64,000 nt of DNA from contig NZ_QGTR01000001.1 in NCBI RefSeq assembly GCF_003182275.1, positions 782,130-846,129 of the forward strand, written 5' to 3'. The notes beneath the pieces are model-generated. The model did no database searches. It saw only the letters and a program-made list of their open reading frames with translations, and was not told where the DNA came from. Positions 41,649-50,844 of this stretch are shown one piece after another. The position numbers were made by a program, and so were the translations under genes. This DNA is from Hoeflea marina. GTDB taxonomy: Bacteria; Pseudomonadota; Alphaproteobacteria; Rhizobiales; Rhizobiaceae. Within the stretch, counting starts at the first letter, position 1; every line of letters begins with the position of its first letter.

Positions 41649-44600
41649 ATGGCGGACAGAAGTGCCAACCCAGCAGAGGAGCCTGTGACCTCAATCTCCG
41701 CTGCTTCCAGACCGGCACTGCCGATACGCTACGAATTTTGGGATGGCGAAAGCCTCTTCAAGACCGGTCGGGACCTGGCCGAAGCGTCCGCTTTCGATCT
41801 GCCCGCCTACGTACCCGTCCCATACGCCGAACGGCTGCGCTCCAACCAGCAGGCCATCCGCGCCAATTACGTCTCGATCCTCAAGGCCACCCGCGAACAG
41901 ATGATCCTGACGCCCGCGGCCGAGTGGCTGCTCGACAACCATCACGTTGTCGACGAGAATTTCCGCCACCTCAAGCGGGATCTGTCGCTGAAATTCTATC
42001 GTCAACTGCCTGCGGTCCCCGCGCTCGACGGCCCCCCGGTGCCGCGGGCGCTGGGCATCGTCTGGACCTATATCGCCTGCTGCAACTCCGAGGTTTCCCT
42101 CAAGACGCTGACCGAGATCGTCAACGGCTTCCAGGCCTCGGACACGCTCACGATCGGAGAAATCTGGGCCATACCGTCACTGCTGCGCTTCGTGCTGCTT
42201 GAGAACCTGCGGCGGCTGTCGGACCGGGTCGAGCTTGCGCGCCAGCGCCGCTCGGCGGCCAACCGTCTTGCCGACCGGCTGGCGAGCTCCGATGAGCACG
42301 AGGCGGTGCTCATCGGCCACAATGGCGATGTCGACGACGACACATTCGCTGCGCAATTGCTGTACCGGTTTCGCGACGGGCCCGGGGAAGCGACGATGGC
42401 GCTCACCTGGCTTGAGGGCCAGCTTGCCCGCCGCGGCAGCAGCCCCGATCTTGCCGTGCAGACCGAGCACAACCGCCAGTCGTCCGGCAACGTCACCACC
42501 GGCAACATCATTCGTAGCCTCAAGCTCGTCGATGACATCGACTGGCTCAAATGGTTCGAATCCGTCAGCCGAATCGACGAGGTGCTGCGCGACGGCACCG
42601 ATTACGACCGGCTCGACAAGGCCACGCGCAACGATTACCGGAACGCGATCGAACGCATCGCGCGCCGCTCCCCGATCGAGGAAATCGAAGTGGCCAGGAT
42701 TGCCATCCGGCTGGCCGGTGGGCTGGAGGGCGAATGCAGGGCCATGTCAGGCCATTTTCTGGCCGGCAAGCGCATCCACGAACTCGAGGAAGCCTGCTCC
42801 TACCGACCGACATGGACGGAAAGGCTCTTCCGGACCTATCGCAAGGCGGGCTGGCTCGGGATCCTGATCCCGGGGGTAACTCTCTCGCTCGCCATGGTCG
42901 CCCTGGCCGCCTACATGCTGCCGCTGGCCCGGCTCAACCCCGGATTCGAAGTGCTGTTGCTGGTGCTGTTCTTCTTCCCGGCGTCTGAGGCTGCATCGGG
43001 TCTGGTGAACTTCTTCGCCTCGCGGCTCATCCGGCCGTCGCGCCTGCCCGGCTATGACTATTCCGCCGGTATTCCGCGCGAGAGCCGCACCCTGGTGGTC
43101 ATCCCGTGCATGATCACCAACATCGATACGATCGACGAACTGGCTCGCAACCTGGAACTGCATTACCTCGCAAATTCACGCGGAGAAGTGTATTTCGCGC
43201 TCTTGTCGGACTGGCGCGACAGCGGCAAGGAAACGACGCCGGAAGACGATGCGCTGCTTGACCATGCCCGCAAGCGGATCGCCGAACTCGCGGAGCGCTA
43301 CGCTCACACCGGCGCCCGGCGCTTCTTCCTGCTGCATCGCCGCCGCCTGTTCAATCCGCAGGAAGAAGTGTGGATGGGCTGGGAACGCAAGCGCGGCAAG
43401 CTGAGCGAGCTCAACCAGCTTCTGCGCGGCGACATGGACACCACCTTCCTGCCGTCCGAAGCGTTTCCGCCTGCCGACATCCGCTATGTACTGACGCTCG
43501 ATTCCGACACCCGCCTGCCCCGCGATTCGGTTCCGGAGCTGGTGGCCAAGATGGCCCATCCGATCAACCACGCAATCTGCGATCCCGAGACCGGTGCGGT
43601 CACCTCGGGCTACTCCATCCTGCAGCCCCGCGTCACCCCCTCGCTGACCACCGGCGAGGAAGCCTCGCTTTATCAGCGCACCTTCTCGGTCAACCGCGGC
43701 ATGGACCCCTATGTGTTCACGGTCTCCGACGTGTACCAGGACCTGCTCGACGAAGGCAGCTTCACCGGCAAGGGCCTTTACGATGTAGACAGTTTCGAGG
43801 CGGCTGTCGGCGGCAAGATCGATGAGAACACGGTCCTCAGCCACGATCTGCTGGAAGGCGCCTTTGCCCGCGCCGCGCTGGTCACCGATGTGCAGTTCGT
43901 CGAGGACTTCCCGATCCGCTACGAGGTCGACCGCTCCCGCCAGCACCGCTGGGTGCGCGGCGACTGGCAGTTGCTCCCCTTCATCTTCGATCTCGGCAAC
44001 GGCATCGGCGCCACCTCGCGCATGAAGATGGTCGACAATCTGCGCCGCTCTGTCGTGCCGGTGACGTGGGTTGCGGCATCGCTTGCCGGCTGGCTGCTGC
44101 TCGATTACCCCTCCGCGGCGCTCTGGCAGTTCTCGCTGATGATGAGCATGATCGTCACGCCGGCAATGAATTTCAACGCCACGCTGATGCCGAGCCAGCC
44201 CGGCGTGTCGATCGCCCGACACTTGCGTTCGCTGGCCATCGACGCCGCCGCCCACATCGCCGAGATTGCGCTGCGCCTCACCTTCCTGATGGATCAGGCC
44301 GCCAGCATGATCGATGCGATCATCCGTACGCAGCACCGGCTCCATGTGTCGCGCAAGCACCTGCTCGAATGGCGCAGCGCCCAGCAGGTCCATCAGGAAG
44401 CCAAATCCGGTGCTGTCTATTACGCGCGCATGATGGCGGTGCCCTCGCTGGCTGCGCTTGTCTTCCTGGCGCTGGTTGCCGCGTTCAATCCCCAGAACCT
44501 TCTGCTTGCCGCGCCCTTCTGCCTGATCTGGATCCTGGCGCCGCTGGCCGCACTCTATGTCAGCCGCACGCTGGAGACCGAGGACCGGCTCCAGATCCGG

Positions 44601-47600
44601 CCCGAGGATGCCGCCGAACTGCGCAAATTCGCGCGCGAGACCTGGCGGTATTTCGAGGCCTTCGTCGATGCCGACAACAACTTCCTCCCGCCGGACAATT
44701 TCCAGGAGATCCCGCAGCCAAAGGTGGCGGAGCGCACCTCGCCGACAAACATCGGGCTCTATATGATGTCGGTTCTGTCGGCCCGGGATCTGGGCTGGAT
44801 CAGCTTCAAGGACGCCATCCTCCGTCTCGGCCAGACCCTGGCCACCATCGAGAAGATGGACAAGCACAAGGGCCACCTGTTCAACTGGTACGACACGCGA
44901 TCGCTCGCCGTTCTCGAGCCGCGCTATGTCTCGTCGGTCGACAGCGGCAACCTCGCGGGATACCTCATCGCCATCGCCTCCGCGCTGCGCGAGTGGTCGG
45001 GCAGCCCGAGCGTCTACATGTTCAGCAACCTGGACGGTATCGGCGACACGCTTCAGATCCTGCGCGAGAAGCTCGACCAGGTGCCGGCCCCCCGCAAGGC
45101 CCTGCGGCCGCTGCGCTCGCGCCTGATCAGTCACATCGAGGGGTTCAACGACACCTATATGGGGTTCAAGTCCAGCCCCGAGCTGGCGCCCATGCGCTCG
45201 ATCAGCCTGTCAGTTGTCTCCGAGGACATCCGCAAGCTGGCCCGCGACTTCAGTGCCGAGATCAACACGCCCGCTTCGCGCGACATGGCTTGGTGGGCGG
45301 GCGCGCTGAAGGCCAATTGCGAGGCCTCGATCCAGGATGCCGTCATCGACATGGACGAGCTCAGTTCCCTGCGCGCCCATCTGTCCGATCTGGCCGAGCG
45401 GGCAAGGGCGCTCGCCTTCAAGATGGATTTCCGCTTCCTGATGAACCAGGAGCGCAACCTGCTCTCGATCGGCTTCCGTCCCGGCGAGCAGGAACTCGAC
45501 AATTCCTGCTATGACTTGCTGGCGTCAGAAGCGCGGCTGGCGAGCTTCTTTGCCATCGCCAAGGGCGACTTGCCCAACGAGCACTGGTTCCGCCTTGGCC
45601 GGCCGGTGACGCCTGTCGGCATGAGCGGTGCGCTCGTGTCCTGGTCGGGATCGATGTTCGAATATCTGATGCCGCCGCTGATTATGCACGAACCGGTCGG
45701 CGGGCTGCTGAGCCAGTCCAACATCGCCGCCATCAACCGCCAGATCACCTATGGCGACAATCGCGGCATCCCGTGGGGCGTCTCCGAATCCGCCTTCAAT
45801 GCGCGTGACCGCGAGATGAACTACCAGTATCATTCCTTCGGCGTCCCGGCGCTCGGCCTTAAGCGCGACCTGGCCGAAGATGTGGTGATCGCGCCCTACG
45901 CCTCGGCCATGGCCACCCAGTACCGCCCCAGGCAGGCACTGCGGAACCTCCGGGCGCTCGAGGCGCTCGGCGCCAAGGGCATCTACGGCTTTTACGATGC
46001 AGTCGACTACACCCCGTCGCGCGTGCCCGAAGGCGAGAAATCCGCCATCGTGCGCAACTACATGGCCCATCACCAGGGAATGGCGCTCGTGGCCATCACC
46101 AACGCTGTGATGGAGGGCATTCATCGCAGCCGCTTCCATGCCGACCAGGTGGTCCAGGCCGCCGCGCTGCTGCTGCAGGAAAAGGCGCCGCGCGAGATCG
46201 TGCCGGTGACCCAGGCGCCGGAATCCGCATCGAGGTCCGACGGCGCAGCCGAACTGCCCGGCGCCGGTCAGCAGATCATCTCCAATCCGCTGCATGCCCC
46301 GCGCCAGATCGCCATCCTTTCCAATGGCCGCTATTCGACGATGATCACCGCGACCGGCTCCGGCTATTCGCGGTTCGATGGCCTGGCGGTGACTCGCTGG
46401 CGCCCCGATCCCACGCTTGACGACTACGGCGTGCATCTGTTCATCCGCGACATGGAAACCGGCAACTGGTGGTCTGCAACTCCCGGCCCGTGCCCGGCGG
46501 CGGTCGAGACCGCCCATGCCAGCTTCACCGACGACAGGGCGGAGTTCCACAAGATCGCCAACCAGCTGGAGAGCCGTGTCGAATGCATCGTGGCCTCGGA
46601 GGCCAACGCCGAAGGACGCCGGCTGACCATCCGCAACCGCAGCGATCGGGAGCGGATGATCGAGATCACCTCCTACGGCGAAATCGTGCTGGAAAGGGAC
46701 GACGCCGACCTCGCCCACCCGGCCTTCTCCAAGATGTTCATCAAGACGGAGATCCTGACCGCTGACGGCGTCATCCTGGCCTCCCGCAACAAGCGCACTG
46801 AACACGACCGCAAGATCTATTTCGCCCATCTGTTCAGCGAGAGCGTCGGCGTCAACGACCTGCAGGCCGAGACCGACCGCCGCGCCTTCATCGGCCGCGG
46901 CCGCAGCCTGCGCAACCCGGCCGCCTTCGACGCCGGCGCCCGGCTGGGCGGCTCGGACGGCTTCACGCTCGACCCGGTCTTCTCGCTGCGCAGGGTTCTG
47001 CGGATTCCCGCCGGGCAGAAGGTCAGTCTGGTGATGTGGAACATCGTCACCGAGGATCTGCCGGCCCGAGACGCGGCGGTCGCCCATTACCGCCGGGCGG
47101 AAACCTTCGACCACGAAAGCCGGCTTGCCTGGACCCATTCGCAGATCCAGCTGCGGCACGTCTCCACCACCATGGTGGATGCCGAGCTGTTCCGCCGCTA
47201 CGCCAGCTTCATCGTCTATCCTGACACGTCGCTCCGGCATCAGGACAGCGAGCAGCGGGCGCAGATGCTGCCGCAGAGCGCCCTTTGGGCCCTGGGGATC
47301 TCCGGCGATGCGCCGATCATGGTGATCCGCATCGACAACGAGGCCGACCTGCCGATCGTGCGCAAGGCGGTGGCCATGCAGGAATATCTTCGGATCCACG
47401 GCGTGGAAATCGATGTCGCCGTGATCAACGAGCGCTCTTCCTCCTACACCCAGGATCTGCAGAACCAGATCGCGGCCATCGTCGATGTCGCCGTACGCCG
47501 CGGTCCGGGTGCCGACAAGCGCCACATGTTCGCGCTGCGCAAGGACCTGATGGGTGACACCGCATGGTCGAACCTGCTCGCCATCGCGCGGATTGTGCTC

Positions 47601-50165
47601 CACGCCCGCAACGGCAAGCTCTCCGAGCAGCTCAAGCGCTTTGACCAGAGCGCCGCCATGGCTGCGGAGCCCGATTACGAGGCGCGGCCGGCAACGCCGC
47701 TGCTGGCGCCGCCGCATTCGAGCTATCTGCCGGTGGTCCCCGTCCACGGCTTCCCCGATGAGGAGCTGGCCTTCTTCAACGGCATCGGCGGCTTTTCAGC
47801 CGACAAGCGCGAATATGTGGTCCGTCTGCGGCAGGGTGACCGCACCCCGCATCCGTGGATCAATGTCATTTCCGGCAAGCAGTTCGGATTCCATGTGTCC
47901 GCCGGCGGCGCCGGCTTCACCTGGGCGCGGAACTCGCGCGACTACCAGATTTCGCCCTGGTCCAACGACCCGGTCATCAATCGCCCTGGCGAAGCCTTTC
48001 ACGTCGTCGACCTGCCGACCGGCCGCATCGCCGCGCCTTTCGCCTGTCTTTCCGACGATCCCGGCGCCATATTCGAGGCGCGCCATGGCATGGGCTATTC
48101 CCGCTTCCGCTCCTGGCAGGACTGGCTGAGCATGGACGTGACGCAGACGCTGGCTGGGGACCGCCCGGCCAAACTGACCCGGATCACGTTGACCAATCCG
48201 GGCGAGCGGACGTTGAAGCTGCGCGTCTTTGGTTATGTGGAGCTGGTGCTGGGCAACAACCGCTCGCGCACCGTCACCCAGATCTCGGCCGGCCGCGACG
48301 GGGATCGTGACGCGATTGCCGCCAGCAATCCCTACAGCGTCGATTTTGCCGACCGTGAGATGAGCTTCTCCGTGGACAGGCCGCTTTCCTGGTGGACCGT
48401 GTCACGCGAGGAATTCCTCGGTCACGGCGGCTCTCTGCAGCGGCCGAGGGCGGTGGCGCATGTCTCGGACCTGCCGGGCAGGCACGGCACCGGGGGCGAC
48501 CCCTGCGCGGCGCTGGCGACCGACATCACCATAGAACCCGGCGCCACCGCCACGCTGTGCTTTGCCCTGGAGGACCGCCAGCGCCGTCATGACGACGCCG
48601 CGGCCGTTGCCGCGCCGGAACTCACCGCCGCTGATGTCGAAGGCTTCCAGGCCAAATCCAGTGCAACCTGGGAGAACTTCCTTCAGACCCTGCAGGTCGA
48701 GACTCCCGACTCCAAGCTGGACCTGATGGTCAACACGTGGCTGCCCTATCAAAGCCTTGCCTGCCGGATCAATGCGCGCTCCGCCTTCTACCAGGCTTCG
48801 GGCGCCTTCGGTTTCCGCGACCAGTTGCAGGACACGGCGGCGCTGCTGCTGCATGACCCTTCACTGGCGCGATTCCAGATCATCAATGCCGCCTCTCGCC
48901 AGTTCGAGGAAGGTGACGTGCAGCACTGGTGGCTTCCCGCCACCGGCGCCGGCGTGCGCACCATGATCTCCGATGATGTCGTCTGGCTCGGCCACTGCAC
49001 GGCCGGATATGTGGACGCCACGGGCGACAGCGCGATCCTCGACGAGCAGATCGCCTTCATCAAGGGCGACCCACTCGCCCCGGGACAGCATGACGCCTTC
49101 TTTGTTCCCGAACGCAGCGGGAACCAAGCACCGCTCTACGAACATTGTGCACGCGCCCTGGATCTCGCCATCAAGCGCACCGGCAGCAACGGATTGCCGC
49201 TGATGCTGGGCGGCGACTGGAACGACGGCATGAACCAGGTGGGTGAAGGCGGCCGCGGCGAAAGCGTCTGGCTGGGCTGGTTCCTGGCCGATACCCTGGA
49301 GGCGTTCCTGCCGCACGCACGCCGGCGTGACGATACCGGCCGGGTCGATGCCTGGACCGCCCATCGCACCCACCTCGCCGAGGCGCTGGAAAGCGCCGGA
49401 TGGGACGGCGACTGGTATCGACGGGCCTATTACGACGACGGTACCCCTCTCGGGTCGGCGACGAGTGACGAATGCCGCATCGACTCTCTCGGACAATCCT
49501 GGGCGGCGCTCTCCGGCGTCGGCGACAGCGAGCGCACGGAGACGGCCATGAACCAGGTGCTGGCCCGTCTGGTCGATCGTGATAACCGCATCATCCGCCT
49601 GTTCACCCCGGCTTTCGAGAAAACCGAGCGAAACCCCGGCTACATCAAGGGCTATCCGCCCGGCGTCCGGGAGAACGGCGGGCAGTACACCCATGCCGCC
49701 ACCTGGGTGGTGATGGCGCTGGCGCGCCTCGGCCGCGGCAACGATGCCCATGCCTGCTTCGACCTGATCAACCCGATCACCCATTCGCTGACGCGCGAGG
49801 AGGCCGAGACCTACCGCACCGAACCCTATGTGGTGGCAGCCGACATCTACGGCGAGGGAGACCGCGCCGGTCGCGGCGGCTGGACCTGGTATACAGGGTC
49901 GGCAGGCTGGCTCTACCGCGCCGCCGTCGAAGGCATTCTCGGCATCAGCGTCCGCGACGGGGAAATCCTGACCGTCCGGCCGGCAGTGCCCGATGAGTGG
50001 CCGGGCTTTTCGGCGCGCATTACCCTGCTGGGCCGGCCGCGCGACCTGAAGGTCGTGCGCAGCCCAGCCGGCGGATATGCTGTCACGCTGGACGGCGTGG
50101 CGTCTCAGGACGGCGTCTTCGATCTGTCGACCGAAGGCGCCCTTCCGCCCGCGCGCGTCGGCTGA
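41649..50165 (+). CDS. ndvB: cyclic beta-1,2-glucan synthase
   Basis: 2838 aa, as expected for NdvB/ChvB/Cgs (about 2830-2870). The protein spans the inner membrane and makes its own protein-bound beta-1,2-glucan from UDP-glucose, trims and cyclises it. Three hydrophobic regions lie near residues 400-470, 800-840 and 925-975. The GT84 glycosyltransferase centre is TLDSDTRLP (DxD near 617) with QHRWVRGDW (Q-x-x-R-W-like, near 763). The C-terminal third is a GH94/phosphorylase-type chain-length controlling domain, including LMLGGDWNDGMNQVGEGG near 2518. GAGGAC precedes ATG 41649. Cyclic glucans act in periplasmic osmoadaptation and host interaction. A terminator follows directly. Confidence 0.97.
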   Translation: MADRSANPAEEPVTSISAASRPALPIRYEFWDGESLFKTGRDLAEASAFDLPAYVPVPYAERLRSNQQAIRANYVSILKATREQMILTPAAEWLLDNHHVVDENFRHLKRDLSLKFYRQLPAVPALDGPPVPRALGIVWTYIACCNSEVSLKTLTEIVNGFQASDTLTIGEIWAIPSLLRFVLLENLRRLSDRVELARQRRSAANRLADRLASSDEHEAVLIGHNGDVDDDTFAAQLLYRFRDGPGEATMALTWLEGQLARRGSSPDLAVQTEHNRQSSGNVTTGNIIRSLKLVDDIDWLKWFESVSRIDEVLRDGTDYDRLDKATRNDYRNAIERIARRSPIEEIEVARIAIRLAGGLEGECRAMSGHFLAGKRIHELEEACSYRPTWTERLFRTYRKAGWLGILIPGVTLSLAMVALAAYMLPLARLNPGFEVLLLVLFFFPASEAASGLVNFFASRLIRPSRLPGYDYSAGIPRESRTLVVIPCMITNIDTIDELARNLELHYLANSRGEVYFALLSDWRDSGKETTPEDDALLDHARKRIAELAERYAHTGARRFFLLHRRRLFNPQEEVWMGWERKRGKLSELNQLLRGDMDTTFLPSEAFPPADIRYVLTLDSDTRLPRDSVPELVAKMAHPINHAICDPETGAVTSGYSILQPRVTPSLTTGEEASLYQRTFSVNRGMDPYVFTVSDVYQDLLDEGSFTGKGLYDVDSFEAAVGGKIDENTVLSHDLLEGAFARAALVTDVQFVEDFPIRYEVDRSRQHRWVRGDWQLLPFIFDLGNGIGATSRMKMVDNLRRSVVPVTWVAASLAGWLLLDYPSAALWQFSLMMSMIVTPAMNFNATLMPSQPGVSIARHLRSLAIDAAAHIAEIALRLTFLMDQAASMIDAIIRTQHRLHVSRKHLLEWRSAQQVHQEAKSGAVYYARMMAVPSLAALVFLALVAAFNPQNLLLAAPFCLIWILAPLAALYVSRTLETEDRLQIRPEDAAELRKFARETWRYFEAFVDADNNFLPPDNFQEIPQPKVAERTSPTNIGLYMMSVLSARDLGWISFKDAILRLGQTLATIEKMDKHKGHLFNWYDTRSLAVLEPRYVSSVDSGNLAGYLIAIASALREWSGSPSVYMFSNLDGIGDTLQILREKLDQVPAPRKALRPLRSRLISHIEGFNDTYMGFKSSPELAPMRSISLSVVSEDIRKLARDFSAEINTPASRDMAWWAGALKANCEASIQDAVIDMDELSSLRAHLSDLAERARALAFKMDFRFLMNQERNLLSIGFRPGEQELDNSCYDLLASEARLASFFAIAKGDLPNEHWFRLGRPVTPVGMSGALVSWSGSMFEYLMPPLIMHEPVGGLLSQSNIAAINRQITYGDNRGIPWGVSESAFNARDREMNYQYHSFGVPALGLKRDLAEDVVIAPYASAMATQYRPRQALRNLRALEALGAKGIYGFYDAVDYTPSRVPEGEKSAIVRNYMAHHQGMALVAITNAVMEGIHRSRFHADQVVQAAALLLQEKAPREIVPVTQAPESASRSDGAAELPGAGQQIISNPLHAPRQIAILSNGRYSTMITATGSGYSRFDGLAVTRWRPDPTLDDYGVHLFIRDMETGNWWSATPGPCPAAVETAHASFTDDRAEFHKIANQLESRVECIVASEANAEGRRLTIRNRSDRERMIEITSYGEIVLERDDADLAHPAFSKMFIKTEILTADGVILASRNKRTEHDRKIYFAHLFSESVGVNDLQAETDRRAFIGRGRSLRNPAAFDAGARLGGSDGFTLDPVFSLRRVLRIPAGQKVSLVMWNIVTEDLPARDAAVAHYRRAETFDHESRLAWTHSQIQLRHVSTTMVDAELFRRYASFIVYPDTSLRHQDSEQRAQMLPQSALWALGISGDAPIMVIRIDNEADLPIVRKAVAMQEYLRIHGVEIDVAVINERSSSYTQDLQNQIAAIVDVAVRRGPGADKRHMFALRKDLMGDTAWSNLLAIARIVLHARNGKLSEQLKRFDQSAAMAAEPDYEARPATPLLAPPHSSYLPVVPVHGFPDEELAFFNGIGGFSADKREYVVRLRQGDRTPHPWINVISGKQFGFHVSAGGAGFTWARNSRDYQISPWSNDPVINRPGEAFHVVDLPTGRIAAPFACLSDDPGAIFEARHGMGYSRFRSWQDWLSMDVTQTLAGDRPAKLTRITLTNPGERTLKLRVFGYVELVLGNNRSRTVTQISAGRDGDRDAIAASNPYSVDFADREMSFSVDRPLSWWTVSREEFLGHGGSLQRPRAVAHVSDLPGRHGTGGDPCAALATDITIEPGATATLCFALEDRQRRHDDAAAVAAPELTAADVEGFQAKSSATWENFLQTLQVETPDSKLDLMVNTWLPYQSLACRINARSAFYQASGAFGFRDQLQDTAALLLHDPSLARFQIINAASRQFEEGDVQHWWLPATGAGVRTMISDDVVWLGHCTAGYVDATGDSAILDEQIAFIKGDPLAPGQHDAFFVPERSGNQAPLYEHCARALDLAIKRTGSNGLPLMLGGDWNDGMNQVGEGGRGESVWLGWFLADTLEAFLPHARRRDDTGRVDAWTAHRTHLAEALESAGWDGDWYRRAYYDDGTPLGSATSDECRIDSLGQSWAALSGVGDSERTETAMNQVLARLVDRDNRIIRLFTPAFEKTERNPGYIKGYPPGVRENGGQYTHAATWVVMALARLGRGNDAHACFDLINPITHSLTREEAETYRTEPYVVAADIYGEGDRAGRGGWTWYTGSAGWLYRAAVEGILGISVRDGEILTVRPAVPDEWPGFSARITLLGRPRDLKVVRSPAGGYAVTLDGVASQDGVFDLSTEGALPPARVG

Positions 50166-50517
50166 GCGGCGGGCCATTCGGACCCCAGACAAAAACACCC
50201 GCGGCGCCATCGGCACCGCGGGTGTCTTTTGTTCCATACCGCCGGGCCGGAGCCCGTGGTCGGATCCCTGACAGGGGCAGCCGGAGCATCCCATTTCAGC
50301 CGGCGCGATCCGTCATGCCGATCAAGGGGGTGGAGCCCGTCTGTTTTTCCGTGAACCGCTGACGCTCCAAGCTTTTGATATTTCGCCTTATCCTACGACG
50401 AAGTGAATGCAACTTCCTCTGGAAATGCTCCAATGACGGCGGCCGGTGTCACCCTGCCGAACCACGCTGCTTCGAAATCTGCGAAGGCAGTTCCGACACG
50501 CACCAATGGGGAATGTA
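50166..50517. other. convergent intergenic region after ndvB
   Basis: About 350 bp between ndvB and a minus-strand small gene. It contains the terminator at 50195-50234. The rest shows only short shadow frames and no repeat or RNA that I can recognise. Confidence 0.4.
50195..50234 (+). terminator. Rho-independent terminator of ndvB
   Basis: CACCCGCGG (50196-50204) pairs with CCGCGGGTG (50216-50224), followed by TCTTTTGTT. An A run precedes the stem, so it could also work from the other side. Confidence 0.85.
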
Positions 50518-50721
50518 TCAGTTCGATTCCCCGGGCACGGCTGCCGGGACTGGATTGGTCTCGTTGGTGTCGAAGCCTGTCGCAAGCCAAGTCACCGCCG
50601 CGAGCGCGAACACCACCGCCAGAAAAACGACGAGAGTGTTCCGCGACCTGTTCGACCGCGCCTGGAGAGGCGTGACGCCTTCTTCTTTCAGAATCTCGGA
50701 TTCGGTGTTCGGGTTGGGCAT
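50518..50721 (-). CDS. small single-pass membrane protein, probable general-stress gene
   Basis: 67 aa. The N-terminal half is polar (MPNPNTESEILKEEG), then RSNRSRN and one transmembrane helix (TLVVFLAVVFALAAVTWLA), then a short extracytoplasmic tail. AGGAG lies 6 bp before ATG 50721. The EcfG-type promoter at 50754-50778 is at the right distance. Family not recognised. Confidence 0.65.
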   Translation of the reverse strand: MPNPNTESEILKEEGVTPLQARSNRSRNTLVVFLAVVFALAAVTWLATGFDTNETNPVPAAVPGESN

Positions 50722-50753
50722 GAGCATCTCCTGTTGGACTTCACACCTTGACC

Positions 50754-50778
50754 AACGCCCCCTGACGGCGATGGTTCC
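50754..50778 (-). promoter_or_regulatory. EcfG-type promoter for small membrane protein gene
   Basis: On the minus strand GGAAC (50778-50774) and CGTT (50757-50754) are 16 bp apart, 32 bp before the start codon at 50721. Confidence 0.75.
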
Positions 50779-50844
50779 TGCCGGCCCCGGCATCGGCAGG
50801 CGCCGAGACGACAGCCACGGCGGGGAACGGCCGTCATGGCCGCG

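Noticed and set aside
43176-47747. 652-aa and 740-aa minus-strand open frames
   Set aside because: Both are antisense shadows inside ndvB.
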